This document shows, piece after piece, positions 43,934-52,983 of a stretch of DNA of 64,000 bases (position 1 is its first letter; each line of letters begins with the position of its first letter). The notes beneath the pieces were generated by a model. It was not told the DNA's origin and ran no database searches. It was given only the letters and a program-made list of their open reading frames with translations. The stretch is from NCBI RefSeq assembly GCF_029215985.1, contig NZ_JAEMVC010000007.1, positions 17,309 through 81,308 on the forward strand, given 5' to 3'. The stretch is from Sulfurimonas sp. SAG-AH-194-C21. GTDB lineage: Bacteria > Campylobacterota > Campylobacteria > Campylobacterales > Sulfurimonadaceae. The position numbers and the translations under genes are program-made.

Positions 43934-44573
43934 ATTTATAACCCTCTCCTCTTACATTGAGTATATGCTCTTTACCTATATATTTTCTCAAGTTCTTTAT
44001 CACAGTTCTCACAGCATCATCACTCGGCATCTCATCATACTCCCAAATATTTTGTAGGAGTTCATCACTACTTACAACTCTTGTTCTATTTTGATATAGA
44101 TACTGCAAGAAACTACTCTCTTTATATGTCATCGTATAGTTTTTACTTGATGTTTGAACTATCCGTGTCTGTATATCAAAACTAATAGTTTTTTCAATAC
44201 TTATCTTGCTCTCAATAGCAAATTGACGCTTTATATTTGTTATACGAACACCCAACTCTTCAAGGTCAAAAGGTTTTTTGATAAAGTCGTTTGCCCCTGA
44301 TTCAAATGCAGACTTTAGATATTTAGTATCATGAAATGCAGTAATAAATATAGTGGGGGTATTGTCATTAAGCTTACGTAGTTCTTTTAAAAGTGATATT
44401 CCATCACCATCTGGAACATTTATATCAAAAATGTATAAATCAAATTTGTGTTTTTCGCACAAAGAAAATACTTTTTTTATACCATATGTCTGGATAACCT
44501 CATTCTCATCTTCTAAGTAATCAACTAAAATATTTGCCAAAGCCGTGTCATCTTCTAAAAGTAGTATTTTCAT
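43926..44573 (-). CDS. OmpR-family response regulator
   Basis: A 215-residue regulator: receiver domain with Asp50 (YIFDINVPDGDG), acidic pair EDD near residue 7, Lys in FIKKPFDLEEL, and a winged-helix domain (about 130-215, TYKESSFLQYLYQNRTRVV, VRTVIKNLRKYIG, VRGEGYKYE). It is cotranscribed with the histidine kinase that follows and diverges from the PAS gene. Confidence 0.94.
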   Translation of the reverse strand: MKILLLEDDTALANILVDYLEDENEVIQTYGIKKVFSLCEKHKFDLYIFDINVPDGDGISLLKELRKLNDNTPTIFITAFHDTKYLKSAFESGANDFIKKPFDLEELGVRITNIKRQFAIESKISIEKTISFDIQTRIVQTSSKNYTMTYKESSFLQYLYQNRTRVVSSDELLQNIWEYDEMPSDDAVRTVIKNLRKYIGKEHILNVRGEGYKYE

Positions 44574-44659
44574 AGAGTAATTGTAGCCAAAAGAAGAAAA
44601 CTTACTCTATTTTTACCTTAACTAGATATAATTTCAAAAATATAATTATAGGAATCAAG

Positions 44660-45169
44660 ATGCAAGCAAGCACACCTACAAATAATGAAAAGCAACTTGG
44701 CGTTGATGAGTTTATTGTCTCTAAGACAGATGAAAGAGGTAAAATTCTTTATGGAAATAAAACTTTCATCAAAATCTCAGGCTATAAAGAAGAAGAACTC
44801 TTAGGAAAACCTCACTCAATCCTTAGGCACCCTGATATGCCAAAGGTGGTATTTCAACTCTTATGGGATAGACTCAAAGCAAAAAAAGAGATTTTTGCTT
44901 ATGTCAAGAATCTCTGTAAAGATGGTTCTTTTTACTGGGTTTATGCCAATGTAACTGTAACCCTTGATAAAGACGATAAAGTAATCGACCTTCACTCAGT
45001 TAGACGTAAACCCTCAAGAGAAGCGATGGAGGTTATTCCTGGACTTTATAAACAACTTTTAGAAAAAGAGAAAAGTGATGGTGTTGGTGCTTCAGGAAAA
45101 CTTTTAAACGACACACTACAAGATATGGGAGCAAGCTATGATGATTTTATCTTCAATTTACAGCACTAA
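44660..45169 (+). CDS. Aer-like PAS domain protein
   Basis: A 169-residue soluble protein with a single PAS domain (about 15-120): [44 protein letters not shown], and [20 protein letters not shown]. This is the Aer-type PAS that usually binds FAD and senses redox or oxygen. The last 32 bases overlap the chemoreceptor gene in another frame. The two look like a sensor and signalling half of one split energy-taxis receptor. TATAAT at 44627-44632 is a probable -10 box. Confidence 0.9.
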   Translation: MQASTPTNNEKQLGVDEFIVSKTDERGKILYGNKTFIKISGYKEEELLGKPHSILRHPDMPKVVFQLLWDRLKAKKEIFAYVKNLCKDGSFYWVYANVTVTLDKDDKVIDLHSVRRKPSREAMEVIPGLYKQLLEKEKSDGVGASGKLLNDTLQDMGASYDDFIFNLQH

Positions 45170-46598
45170 ACAAACTCTAGGACTCTATACACTTCTTATA
45201 GGTGTTATTATTTACTTAGGTTTTGAAGAAAACTATATTGCTGCTGGTATTGCATTTTTTGCTCTTCTTGGAACACTACTTCTTTCTCTTATGGATGGAG
45301 ATGTTTGTAGTAAAGTATTTACTGACGCTCTTATGCGACAGATACGAACTGTTCTTCTCCAAGCAGGAAAGGGTGAACTCTCTCATAGAATAACACATAT
45401 TGACGATACACATACACTTCAAGCAGTTGCTTGGGGAGTGAACAACCTACTCGACCAGACAGAACAGTTTATGCGTGACATCAGTGCCTCAGTTGCGGCA
45501 GCAAACACAGGTAGAACTACTAGAAAGATCCCAGAAAAAGGCTATCATGGTGACTTCAGACAGGCTATTCCCGCACTTAACACTGCTATTCATTCTGTTT
45601 CTAGCTCATTTCTTAGTGCTCAAAAGTCTGCTATATCTAAAGACTTTAATGAAAATGCAGAAGGTGGAATTTCTAAAGGTCTGAGTATCATTCAAGATGA
45701 TATTTCACAAAACTTAAGTATCTTAGACAAAATCTCTAATAGTACAAAAGAGACTGCGCAAGAAGCGACTACTTCTCAAGTAGTAGTCCAAGACATCACA
45801 AACAAGATAGAAGAATTAATACAACTCATTACAAACTCAAACGAGTCTATCATCTCTTTAAATGAGAGAACCAACGAGATTACTGTTGTTGTTGATCTTA
45901 TTAAAGATATCGCAGAGCAGACAAATCTTCTTGCACTAAACGCAGCCATAGAAGCTGCTCGTGCCGGTGAGCATGGTCGTGGTTTTGCTGTTGTTGCTGA
46001 CGAGGTAAGAAAACTCGCAGAGCGGACACAAAAAGCGACACAAGAGATTGCTATCACAACAAATACACTCAAACAAGAAGCGAGTGATATACAGGTAAAT
46101 TCTCAAAACATCACAAGCATAGCTACTGACTCTCAAGAGAGTGTTTCTAAGTTTTACGATACACTCAATAACTTTGCAGTAAATGCGAACACTACTGCAG
46201 ATGAGTCAAAATATATGTCAGACTATCTTTATACTACACTTATAAAAGTTGATCATATCATTTTCAAACATAATGTATATGCTACTCTTTTAGAGGGAAA
46301 CAAAGAGGCAGTTTCTGCTTCTCCTGATCATAGAACTTGTAGACTTGGCAAATGGTATTCAGGTGATGGAAAAGCGATGTTTGGGAAACTACCTGCATAT
46401 GCAGCATTAAACACACCACATACAAATGTTCATACAAATGCACTTACTGCACTGTCTTATGTAAAAGAGCCAAACTATATAGTACAACACAGAACTGACC
46501 TGGTACAAAACATGTCACAAGTTGAAAGTGAAAGCTTCAAACTCTTTGAGCTATTTAAAGACATGGTAACACAAGCCAATCCAAAAGTTCAGTTTTAA
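45138..46598 (+). CDS. Methyl-accepting chemotaxis protein with C-terminal CZB domain
   Basis: A 486-residue chemoreceptor. Two close N-terminal membrane helices (about 10-52) leave no room for a periplasmic domain. A HAMP-like region and the signalling hairpin follow, with the tip [20 protein letters not shown] and [17 protein letters not shown] chemoreceptor zinc-binding domain (about 370-460) ends it: [32 protein letters not shown] and HTNVHTNAL. It probably relays the signal of the PAS protein encoded just upstream to CheA, with zinc as a second input. Confidence 0.93.
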   Translation: MMILSSIYSTKQTLGLYTLLIGVIIYLGFEENYIAAGIAFFALLGTLLLSLMDGDVCSKVFTDALMRQIRTVLLQAGKGELSHRITHIDDTHTLQAVAWGVNNLLDQTEQFMRDISASVAAANTGRTTRKIPEKGYHGDFRQAIPALNTAIHSVSSSFLSAQKSAISKDFNENAEGGISKGLSIIQDDISQNLSILDKISNSTKETAQEATTSQVVVQDITNKIEELIQLITNSNESIISLNERTNEITVVVDLIKDIAEQTNLLALNAAIEAARAGEHGRGFAVVADEVRKLAERTQKATQEIAITTNTLKQEASDIQVNSQNITSIATDSQESVSKFYDTLNNFAVNANTTADESKYMSDYLYTTLIKVDHIIFKHNVYATLLEGNKEAVSASPDHRTCRLGKWYSGDGKAMFGKLPAYAALNTPHTNVHTNALTALSYVKEPNYIVQHRTDLVQNMSQVESESFKLFELFKDMVTQANPKVQF

Positions 46599-46691
46599 TA
46601 TCTTAGGATATTAGAACTTCAGCTCCCTTCACACAAACCTACCACACTTTTTTAGTATACTACTCTTAACAAACAATAATAGGAGTTCATT

Positions 46692-47075
46692 ATGAAAACT
46701 TTAACTACAATCTTACTAACACTTATCTTAGGTGTAACCCTAGCTCAAGGTGCAGCATTTTCTAAAGATGCAAAATATCGTACAACAAAAGTACAAATCA
46801 CAGCCGAAAAACCTGTTACTGCTGGTTCAAATACTTTTAAGTTTTCTATCACTAAAGATGCCAAAGCTGTAAATGCTAAAGTATCACTCAAAGCTTTTAT
46901 GCCCGCTATGCCAGGTATGCCAGCTATGGTATCTAAAGTAGATGCAACAAACTTAGGTAATGGTCTTTACGAAGCTAAACTTAACCTTGCAATGAGCGGA
47001 ACTTGGCAACTACATATCTTTATCACTCCTAAAGAGGGTAAAAAATCTCGCGTTAAAACAACTATAAATTTTTAA
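46692..47075 (+). CDS. FixH/YtkA-like exported protein
   Basis: A 127-residue protein with signal peptide (MKTLTTILLTLILGVTLAQG) and one YtkA-like beta-sandwich: TFKFSITKDAKAVNAKVSLKAFMPAMPGMPAM, and GLYEAKLNLAMSGTWQLHIFI. The MPAMPGMPAM segment is Met-rich and could bind Cu(I). It opens the copper/silver export cluster; the TolC gene follows after 9 bases. Confidence 0.8.
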   Translation: MKTLTTILLTLILGVTLAQGAAFSKDAKYRTTKVQITAEKPVTAGSNTFKFSITKDAKAVNAKVSLKAFMPAMPGMPAMVSKVDATNLGNGLYEAKLNLAMSGTWQLHIFITPKEGKKSRVKTTINF

Positions 47076-47084
47076 GGAAATAGA

Positions 47085-48263
47085 GTGAAAAACTTAACTT
47101 TAAGTGCTTTACTTATCACATCTTCACTCAGCGCAATTAGCTTGAGTGAAGTTATAAATAAGTCCCTCGTAAACAGTCCATCTCTTGAGTCAATCAATGC
47201 AAAGATACAAGCAAATGTATATGCTACTGATGTCGCAAACCAGTTCTCTAATCCTGAGCTTTCATTAACAAAAAATAGTATTGACTCTTCACAAGCTATG
47301 AGCCAAACAGTTTTAACTATAAAACAAAAACTTCCATACTATGGAAAGCGTGATTCTAGACAAAACATTACTTTAGCAGAGGATTTAGTACTCAAAGAAA
47401 AACTAAATTCTGCAAAAGCAAGAATGGTTGCTAAGATAAAAACAGAAGCCTATAGCATCTGGGAACTTAAAGAACTTTATAAAATCATAAATGAATATAT
47501 CACTCTAACAAAACAAAATATAGAACTCTATGAAGCATATACTAGTGTTGATGCGAATCAGCATATGGGTATTATGAAAGCAGAACTATCATTAGCTGAC
47601 TTAGAGATTCAAAAAAGTGTGCTTAATGCAAAAATATATGCATCCTATGCCAAACTCTCTTATCTTGCTGCATTTGATGTGAAAAATCTAGAAATTAACT
47701 TAAAAATCGCTCAAAAACCAAATTTAGATACATTTGTACCTACTTTAGTAAATAATCCAGAGCTTCTTATAAAAGATAAAGAACTTAAAAAAGAGCATGC
47801 GAAAATAGAAGTAGCAGATCTCAACAATTATCCTGATATAAACCTTATAGCTGGATACTCATACAGAGAAAATTTTGACAACTACTTTAACTTTGGTTTA
47901 GCCCTCTCACTTCCAATGTACGGGACTGAAGATGCACAAGAAGAAGAAGTACGTGCTTCTGCCCTCTCAATAGTAAGCCAAAAAGAAGATACCCAAATTG
48001 CAATATCTTCCCAACTGAAAATTTACTATGCACAGATGCTCTCATCTTACGAAATATATCATATCATCCAAGATGATGCCTTGCCACAAATCGCACATAT
48101 GTTTGAGTTAAGTAACTCATCTATCTCAACAGGTGGCGACCTCTTTAAATATATAGATGTACTTTTTGACAAATTAGCGTTAGAGCAAAAAAGTATAAAC
48201 GCAGTGAGTAACTACAACAAAGCAAATGCACAAATTTCACAACTCGCAGGAGAGATTAAATGA
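47085..48263 (+). CDS. TolC-family outer membrane efflux protein (CusC-like)
   Basis: A 392-residue outer membrane factor: signal peptide, then two long helical hairpin units (SLSEVINKSLVNSPSLESI, VANQFSNPELSLTKNSID, IKQKLPYYGKRDSR, and NYPDINLIAGYSYREN). The start is GTG at 47085 behind AAGGAAA. It forms the exit duct for the CusBA pump. It overlaps cusB by four bases. Confidence 0.9.
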   Translation: MKNLTLSALLITSSLSAISLSEVINKSLVNSPSLESINAKIQANVYATDVANQFSNPELSLTKNSIDSSQAMSQTVLTIKQKLPYYGKRDSRQNITLAEDLVLKEKLNSAKARMVAKIKTEAYSIWELKELYKIINEYITLTKQNIELYEAYTSVDANQHMGIMKAELSLADLEIQKSVLNAKIYASYAKLSYLAAFDVKNLEINLKIAQKPNLDTFVPTLVNNPELLIKDKELKKEHAKIEVADLNNYPDINLIAGYSYRENFDNYFNFGLALSLPMYGTEDAQEEEVRASALSIVSQKEDTQIAISSQLKIYYAQMLSSYEIYHIIQDDALPQIAHMFELSNSSISTGGDLFKYIDVLFDKLALEQKSINAVSNYNKANAQISQLAGEIK

Positions 48264-49264
48264 GACTTATAAACAAACTAGTATTACTATCACTACTTCC
48301 TCTGTCACTAATGGCAAAAGACGCAACAGTACAACAACTTTTTTCAGTTCAAACTGTTAAGGTTAAGCAGGAAATAACGAACCACGAAAGAAAGAACTTT
48401 GGTTTTGTTAAGGCTGATGATGCAAGAGTTCATCACATCGCACCGCGCTTTGGTGGTTTTGTAGAGAAAATCTATGCTGATAAGATATATAAATATGTCA
48501 AAAAAGGTGAAGCACTTGTTACTGTCTACTCTCCTGAAGTATATAAAGCAAAAGAGGATTATTTAAACTCTTACAACTATACAAAAAACAAAAAACAAAA
48601 AGGTATGCTTAAAAGTGCAAAGCTAAAGCTAGAACTTCTAGGTGTCAATCAAAAAGAGATAGATGAGCTTGTAAAAACTAAGATAGTCTCGTTTAATACA
48701 ACTATTTATGCTCATACAAATGGTTATATTTTCAAAAAAACAATCTCTCATGGTTCTGCATTTAATGCAAAAGCACAACTCTATGAGTTAGTAAATCTTG
48801 ATGAAGTTTGGGTTGAGACGAAAGTGTATGAAGATGACTTAACATGGCTTAAAAATGCTGATTCTTTTAATGTCTCTTTTAAAAGTACTGATAAAAAGTA
48901 CACGGCGACTTCTACACTACTCTATCCAAACCTAGACCCAAAAGAAGCTACACTCACACTGCGTTTACGTCTAAAAAATACGGATAGAACACTTTTTCCA
49001 GGAATGTATGCAAGTGTTATTTCAAAAGACAAGACTCAAGAGTACCTAACACTTCCCGCAGATGCTGTTATGCGTAAAGATGGTAAGTTTTATGTTTTTA
49101 TAGTTGGAGAATATGAAGGTGAGTACGATCCATTAGAAGTAAGTGTAAAGATACTAAACCCACATACATATATCCTAACAAGTGGTTTAAATGTAGGGGA
49201 TGAAGTTGTAAGTAATGCTTTATTTATGCTTGACAGTGATGCACAGATAAATGGACTTTATTAG
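48260..49264 (+). CDS. cusB: RND efflux periplasmic adaptor (CusB-like)
   Basis: A 334-residue adaptor with signal peptide (to about residue 19), lipoyl/barrel-sandwich half motifs (RFGGFVEKIYADKIYKYVKKGEALV, VYSPEVYKAKEDYL) and beta-barrel region (VWVETKVYEDDLTWLK). It links TolC and CusA and in E. coli hands Cu(I)/Ag(I) to the pump. It is shorter than E. coli CusB (about 407), lacking the N-terminal metal-binding extension. Confidence 0.88.
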   Translation: MRLINKLVLLSLLPLSLMAKDATVQQLFSVQTVKVKQEITNHERKNFGFVKADDARVHHIAPRFGGFVEKIYADKIYKYVKKGEALVTVYSPEVYKAKEDYLNSYNYTKNKKQKGMLKSAKLKLELLGVNQKEIDELVKTKIVSFNTTIYAHTNGYIFKKTISHGSAFNAKAQLYELVNLDEVWVETKVYEDDLTWLKNADSFNVSFKSTDKKYTATSTLLYPNLDPKEATLTLRLRLKNTDRTLFPGMYASVISKDKTQEYLTLPADAVMRKDGKFYVFIVGEYEGEYDPLEVSVKILNPHTYILTSGLNVGDEVVSNALFMLDSDAQINGLY

Positions 49265-49393
49265 TATTAACGAACTAATTGAAGTCTAGCGAGGTAAGGT
49301 AATTATTAAGTCCATATTTTAAAGTAAAACTTAAGACACTTTACAAATAAAAGAGAGTAACATTTGAATATATAATATTTCAAAGGATACACT

Positions 49394-49738
49394 ATGGGCT
49401 ATATAGTAAAATATGAAAACTTACACACAGAGTTACCTAAACTGCAAACAGTTTTACTAAATACTATACAGTCTGAATGTTTAGAGATAAAAAGTATTGA
49501 CAAAACATGTAAGAAATATATCAACAATTGCTCGAAAATTCCCAAACTGACCAAAGCACATTATGTAGTCTACTCTAAGTACATAGCAAAAGAAAATCAT
49601 AAATATGAAAAGTTTATTTTTTTAGATAATGATGGGCTGGAAATATGTGATGTAAGTGGTGTAGAGATGGAACTCTACGGCATCTTAAATACTTGTGAAA
49701 ACCTTTTTTTAAGTGAAGAGTATAAACATATTCACTAA
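49394..49738 (+). CDS. Unknown small protein between cusB and cusA
   Basis: A 114-residue soluble protein without signal peptide: MGYIVKYENLHTELPKLQTV, LEIKSIDKTCKKYINNCSKIP. Five Cys are spread along it. TATAAT lies at 49371-49376 and AAAGGA at 49381-49386, so it may have its own promoter. I do not recognise it. Interruption of cusB-cusA by a gene is unusual. Confidence 0.6.
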   Translation: MGYIVKYENLHTELPKLQTVLLNTIQSECLEIKSIDKTCKKYINNCSKIPKLTKAHYVVYSKYIAKENHKYEKFIFLDNDGLEICDVSGVEMELYGILNTCENLFLSEEYKHIH

Positions 49739-49838
49739 TGAAGTTCTCTAAGAATACAATAGCTTAAAATTATCATATCCCACAAACTCACCACACAATA
49801 AGTGTATAATCTATCTAATCCAAATAAAGTGAATTATA

Positions 49839-52800
49839 ATGATAGAAAAACTTATTGAAGCTAGTATAAAAAACAAATTTTTAGTCTTGATGACTATGCT
49901 CTTTTTAACCGCAGCGAGTATATGGAGTATGAAACACACTCCTCTTGATGCACTTCCAGACCTCTCTCCTCCTCAAGTAATCGTAGAGATTAAATGGAAC
50001 GGTCAGTCTCCCGAGACTGTTGAAGAACAAGGTACTTATCCTTTAGTAGCTCAGTTTTTAGCTATTGCTAACATTGAGACTGTTCGTGGTTACTCTACTT
50101 ATGAAACAGGGCTTATCTACATCATTTTTAAAGATGATACAGACCTTTACTGGGCAAGAAGCCGTGTTTTAGAGCAACTCGCTTCAGTACAATCAAGTCT
50201 CCCATCAAGTATGAATATTACACTTGGACCTGATGCTTCTGGTGTTGGTTGGGTATACGAGTATGCTCTTAGCTCAAAAACAAAGAACCTTGCAGAACTA
50301 CGTACCATTCAAGACTACTACTATAAGTATGCACTTATGGGTGTTGATGGTGTGAGTGAAGTTGCTACTGTTGGTGGTTTTGTGCCGACATACCAAGTCA
50401 CTGTAAATAATGATAACTTGATTAAATATAACCTTAGCATTCAAGATATAGCAAAGGTTTTAAAAGATAACAATAATGACACTGGTGGTCGTATAGTTAT
50501 AGAAAATGGTTTTGAGTGGATAGTTCAAGCCAAAGGTTATGTCAAAAATCTTGATGATATTCGCAAGCTTGTCATTACCACAAAAGGGGGAATCCCTCTC
50601 ATTATTAACGATATAGCAAGAGTGGAATTAACTCCTGCACCACGACGTGGTATGGCTGACTTAAATGGTGAGGGCGAAGTTGTTGGAGGGATTGTTCTTG
50701 TTCGATATGGAGAAGATGTTTACTCTGCGATAGAACGTATTAAAGAAAAAATGATAGACCTTAAAGTTGAAGGTGTTGATGTTACTACTGTGTATGATCG
50801 CTCTGGGCTTATAGATGGTGCAGTGGAGACACTTAAAACAACTCTTATTGAAGAGAGTATTATTGTTATTATTGTTATCGGTCTTTTTTTACTTCACTTT
50901 CGCTCGTCTCTTATAGTACTTATAGTCTTACCACTGACCGTTGGTGCAACATTTGCTCTTATGAAACTTTTTGGAGTTGGCTCAAACATCATGAGTTTAG
51001 GAGGAATTGCTATTGCCATTGGTGCCATGGTCGATGCCTCAATTGTTATGATAGAAAATGCCCATAAAATGTTGCATAAGTTTGAAGTCAAAGAAGGTCG
51101 TATGCCTACAAATGAGGAGCGAATAGCGGTTATTTTAAAATCATCGCAACTTGTTGGTCGCCCTATTTTCTTTGCACTATCACTTATAGTTGTATCTTTT
51201 TTACCAATTTTTGCTCTTAATGGCCAAGAAGGTCTACTCTTTACACCACTTGCATACACAAAAACATTTGCAATGGCTGCTGGAGCGATTTTAAGTATCA
51301 CTCTTGTTCCTGTACTTATGGTGTTTTTTGTCAAAGGCAAGATTATTCCTGAAAATAAAAATCCTTTAAATAGATTTTTTATCTGGTTATATCACCCAAT
51401 TATCGTGTATGGACTTAAAATTAAGTACCTTGTAATAGTAGTTGTAATGATTTTATTAGGTTATATGTATCCACTTTTCAACTCTCTAAAATGGGAGTTT
51501 ATGCCTATGCTCAATGAGCAAACTTTTATGTATATGCCTGTTACTCCATATGGTATTTCAGTTGATCAAGCAAAGGCACTGACGCAAAAAACAGATGCTA
51601 TCATCAAGAGTTTTCCAGAAGTAGAGATGGTCTTTGGTAAAGCAGGTCGTGCAGGAACTGCAACTGATCCTGCACCTCTTGGAATGCTAGAGACTATCAT
51701 CACACTTAAACCTAAGAGTGAATGGCCAGCAGGTGTGACTTATGATTCTCTTCGTCAAGATATGGAAGATGCTCTACAAATTCCAGGACTTACAAACTCA
51801 TGGACTTACCCTATTCGTGGACGTATTGACATGCTTCTTAGTGGTATTCGTACTCCTATCGGGATTAAGTTGTATGGACAGAATGCAGATGGTTTACAGA
51901 AGTATGGAAAACTCATAGAAGAGAAGCTCCGTTTATATGAAAAAACTCTCTCTGTCTTTGCTGATCAAGCTAGTACTGGTTACTTTCTTTATCTTGATTT
52001 AGATGAAGAGGCTATGCAACGCTACGGCATGAGTAAAAACACTCTTTTAGAGTACACATCTTTAGCCATAGGTGGACTTAAAGTCTCCACTATGTACAAA
52101 GGACTTGAACGCTACCCTATCGCCCTGCGTTTAGAGGGAGATGAAAGAAGAAGTGTAGAGTCGGTAAAAAATCTTAAAATTAAAACAAAACTTGGATTTG
52201 TGCCTATCAGTACATTTGCAAAAATTTACTATAAACAGAGTGCATCAGTTATCAAATCTGAAATGGCAACTCCTGTTACTTTTATCTACATCACACAACA
52301 AGACAATGTAACTGCCAAAGAGTATGTAACAGGTGCACAGGAGTTTATAGACCAGATAAATTTTGAACCAGGATATTATGTAGAGTGGGCTGGTCAATCC
52401 CAATACCTCGATAGTGCGATGAAAAAAATTGTATGGATTATCCCTGGTGTTTTACTCTCTATCCTGGTGCTTATATATTTTGCCTTAGGAAAAATGGCAC
52501 CAACACTTATAGTATTTTGTACACTACCTTTCGCACTACTAGGTGGACTTATCTATGTAGATATGCTTAACTTTGCTATGAGTATCGCCGTGATTGTCGG
52601 TTTTCTTGCTCTACTTGGAGTTGCAGCTGAGACCGCCATCGTTATGATTGTTTATCTTCAAGAAGCTGTTGATGAAGCAGAAGAAATGTATGGAGATGAA
52701 ATCGATGAAGAGCATTTAGACGCAGCGATTTATGAGGGTGCAGTACAACGTGTTCGACCAAAGTTAATGACAGTTTTTGCAATTTTAGCGGGACTTACAC

Positions 52801-52982
52801 CTATTATGTATACACATGGTATCGGTAGTGAAGTTATGCAGCGTATCGCTGCACCAATGCTTGGAGGAATAATAAGTTCTGCTATTCTTTCCCTTGTAAT
52901 TATTCCGATTTTATTTGAAATATATACAAAGAATGAGTTAAGAAAAACGAAAAAAGCGAAACTACAAGAGGGCGAACAGTAG
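49839..52982 (+). CDS. cusA: Heavy-metal RND efflux pump (CusA/CzcA)
   Basis: A 1047-residue inner membrane pump with 12 helices and two large periplasmic loops. HME-RND signatures include LDALPDLSPPQVIVE, RGMADLNGEGEVVGGIV, the helix-4 segment GGIAIAIGAMVDASIVMIEN (with the conserved Asp of proton relay) and the C-terminal AETAIVMIVYL. Methionines in the periplasmic part suit Cu(I)/Ag(I). The assignment to copper or silver rests on neighbours. TATAAT at 49805-49810 is a probable -10 box. Confidence 0.94.
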   Translation: MIEKLIEASIKNKFLVLMTMLFLTAASIWSMKHTPLDALPDLSPPQVIVEIKWNGQSPETVEEQGTYPLVAQFLAIANIETVRGYSTYETGLIYIIFKDDTDLYWARSRVLEQLASVQSSLPSSMNITLGPDASGVGWVYEYALSSKTKNLAELRTIQDYYYKYALMGVDGVSEVATVGGFVPTYQVTVNNDNLIKYNLSIQDIAKVLKDNNNDTGGRIVIENGFEWIVQAKGYVKNLDDIRKLVITTKGGIPLIINDIARVELTPAPRRGMADLNGEGEVVGGIVLVRYGEDVYSAIERIKEKMIDLKVEGVDVTTVYDRSGLIDGAVETLKTTLIEESIIVIIVIGLFLLHFRSSLIVLIVLPLTVGATFALMKLFGVGSNIMSLGGIAIAIGAMVDASIVMIENAHKMLHKFEVKEGRMPTNEERIAVILKSSQLVGRPIFFALSLIVVSFLPIFALNGQEGLLFTPLAYTKTFAMAAGAILSITLVPVLMVFFVKGKIIPENKNPLNRFFIWLYHPIIVYGLKIKYLVIVVVMILLGYMYPLFNSLKWEFMPMLNEQTFMYMPVTPYGISVDQAKALTQKTDAIIKSFPEVEMVFGKAGRAGTATDPAPLGMLETIITLKPKSEWPAGVTYDSLRQDMEDALQIPGLTNSWTYPIRGRIDMLLSGIRTPIGIKLYGQNADGLQKYGKLIEEKLRLYEKTLSVFADQASTGYFLYLDLDEEAMQRYGMSKNTLLEYTSLAIGGLKVSTMYKGLERYPIALRLEGDERRSVESVKNLKIKTKLGFVPISTFAKIYYKQSASVIKSEMATPVTFIYITQQDNVTAKEYVTGAQEFIDQINFEPGYYVEWAGQSQYLDSAMKKIVWIIPGVLLSILVLIYFALGKMAPTLIVFCTLPFALLGGLIYVDMLNFAMSIAVIVGFLALLGVAAETAIVMIVYLQEAVDEAEEMYGDEIDEEHLDAAIYEGAVQRVRPKLMTVFAILAGLTPIMYTHGIGSEVMQRIAAPMLGGIISSAILSLVIIPILFEIYTKNELRKTKKAKLQEGEQ

Positions 52983-52983
52983 T

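Noticed and set aside
42821..44573. Two-component system as the copper sensor CusRS
   Set aside because: The periplasmic domain shows no clear Met/His copper motif, and two receptor genes separate it from the copper cluster; the signal is left open.
46585..46619. Hairpin at the chemoreceptor stop as a terminator
   Set aside because: The stem is bulged (AAGTTC and TAATATC arms with 5 unpaired bases) and no U run follows.
50894..51340. 148-codon open frame opposite cusA
   Set aside because: Antisense to conserved membrane helices of the pump, without start signals.
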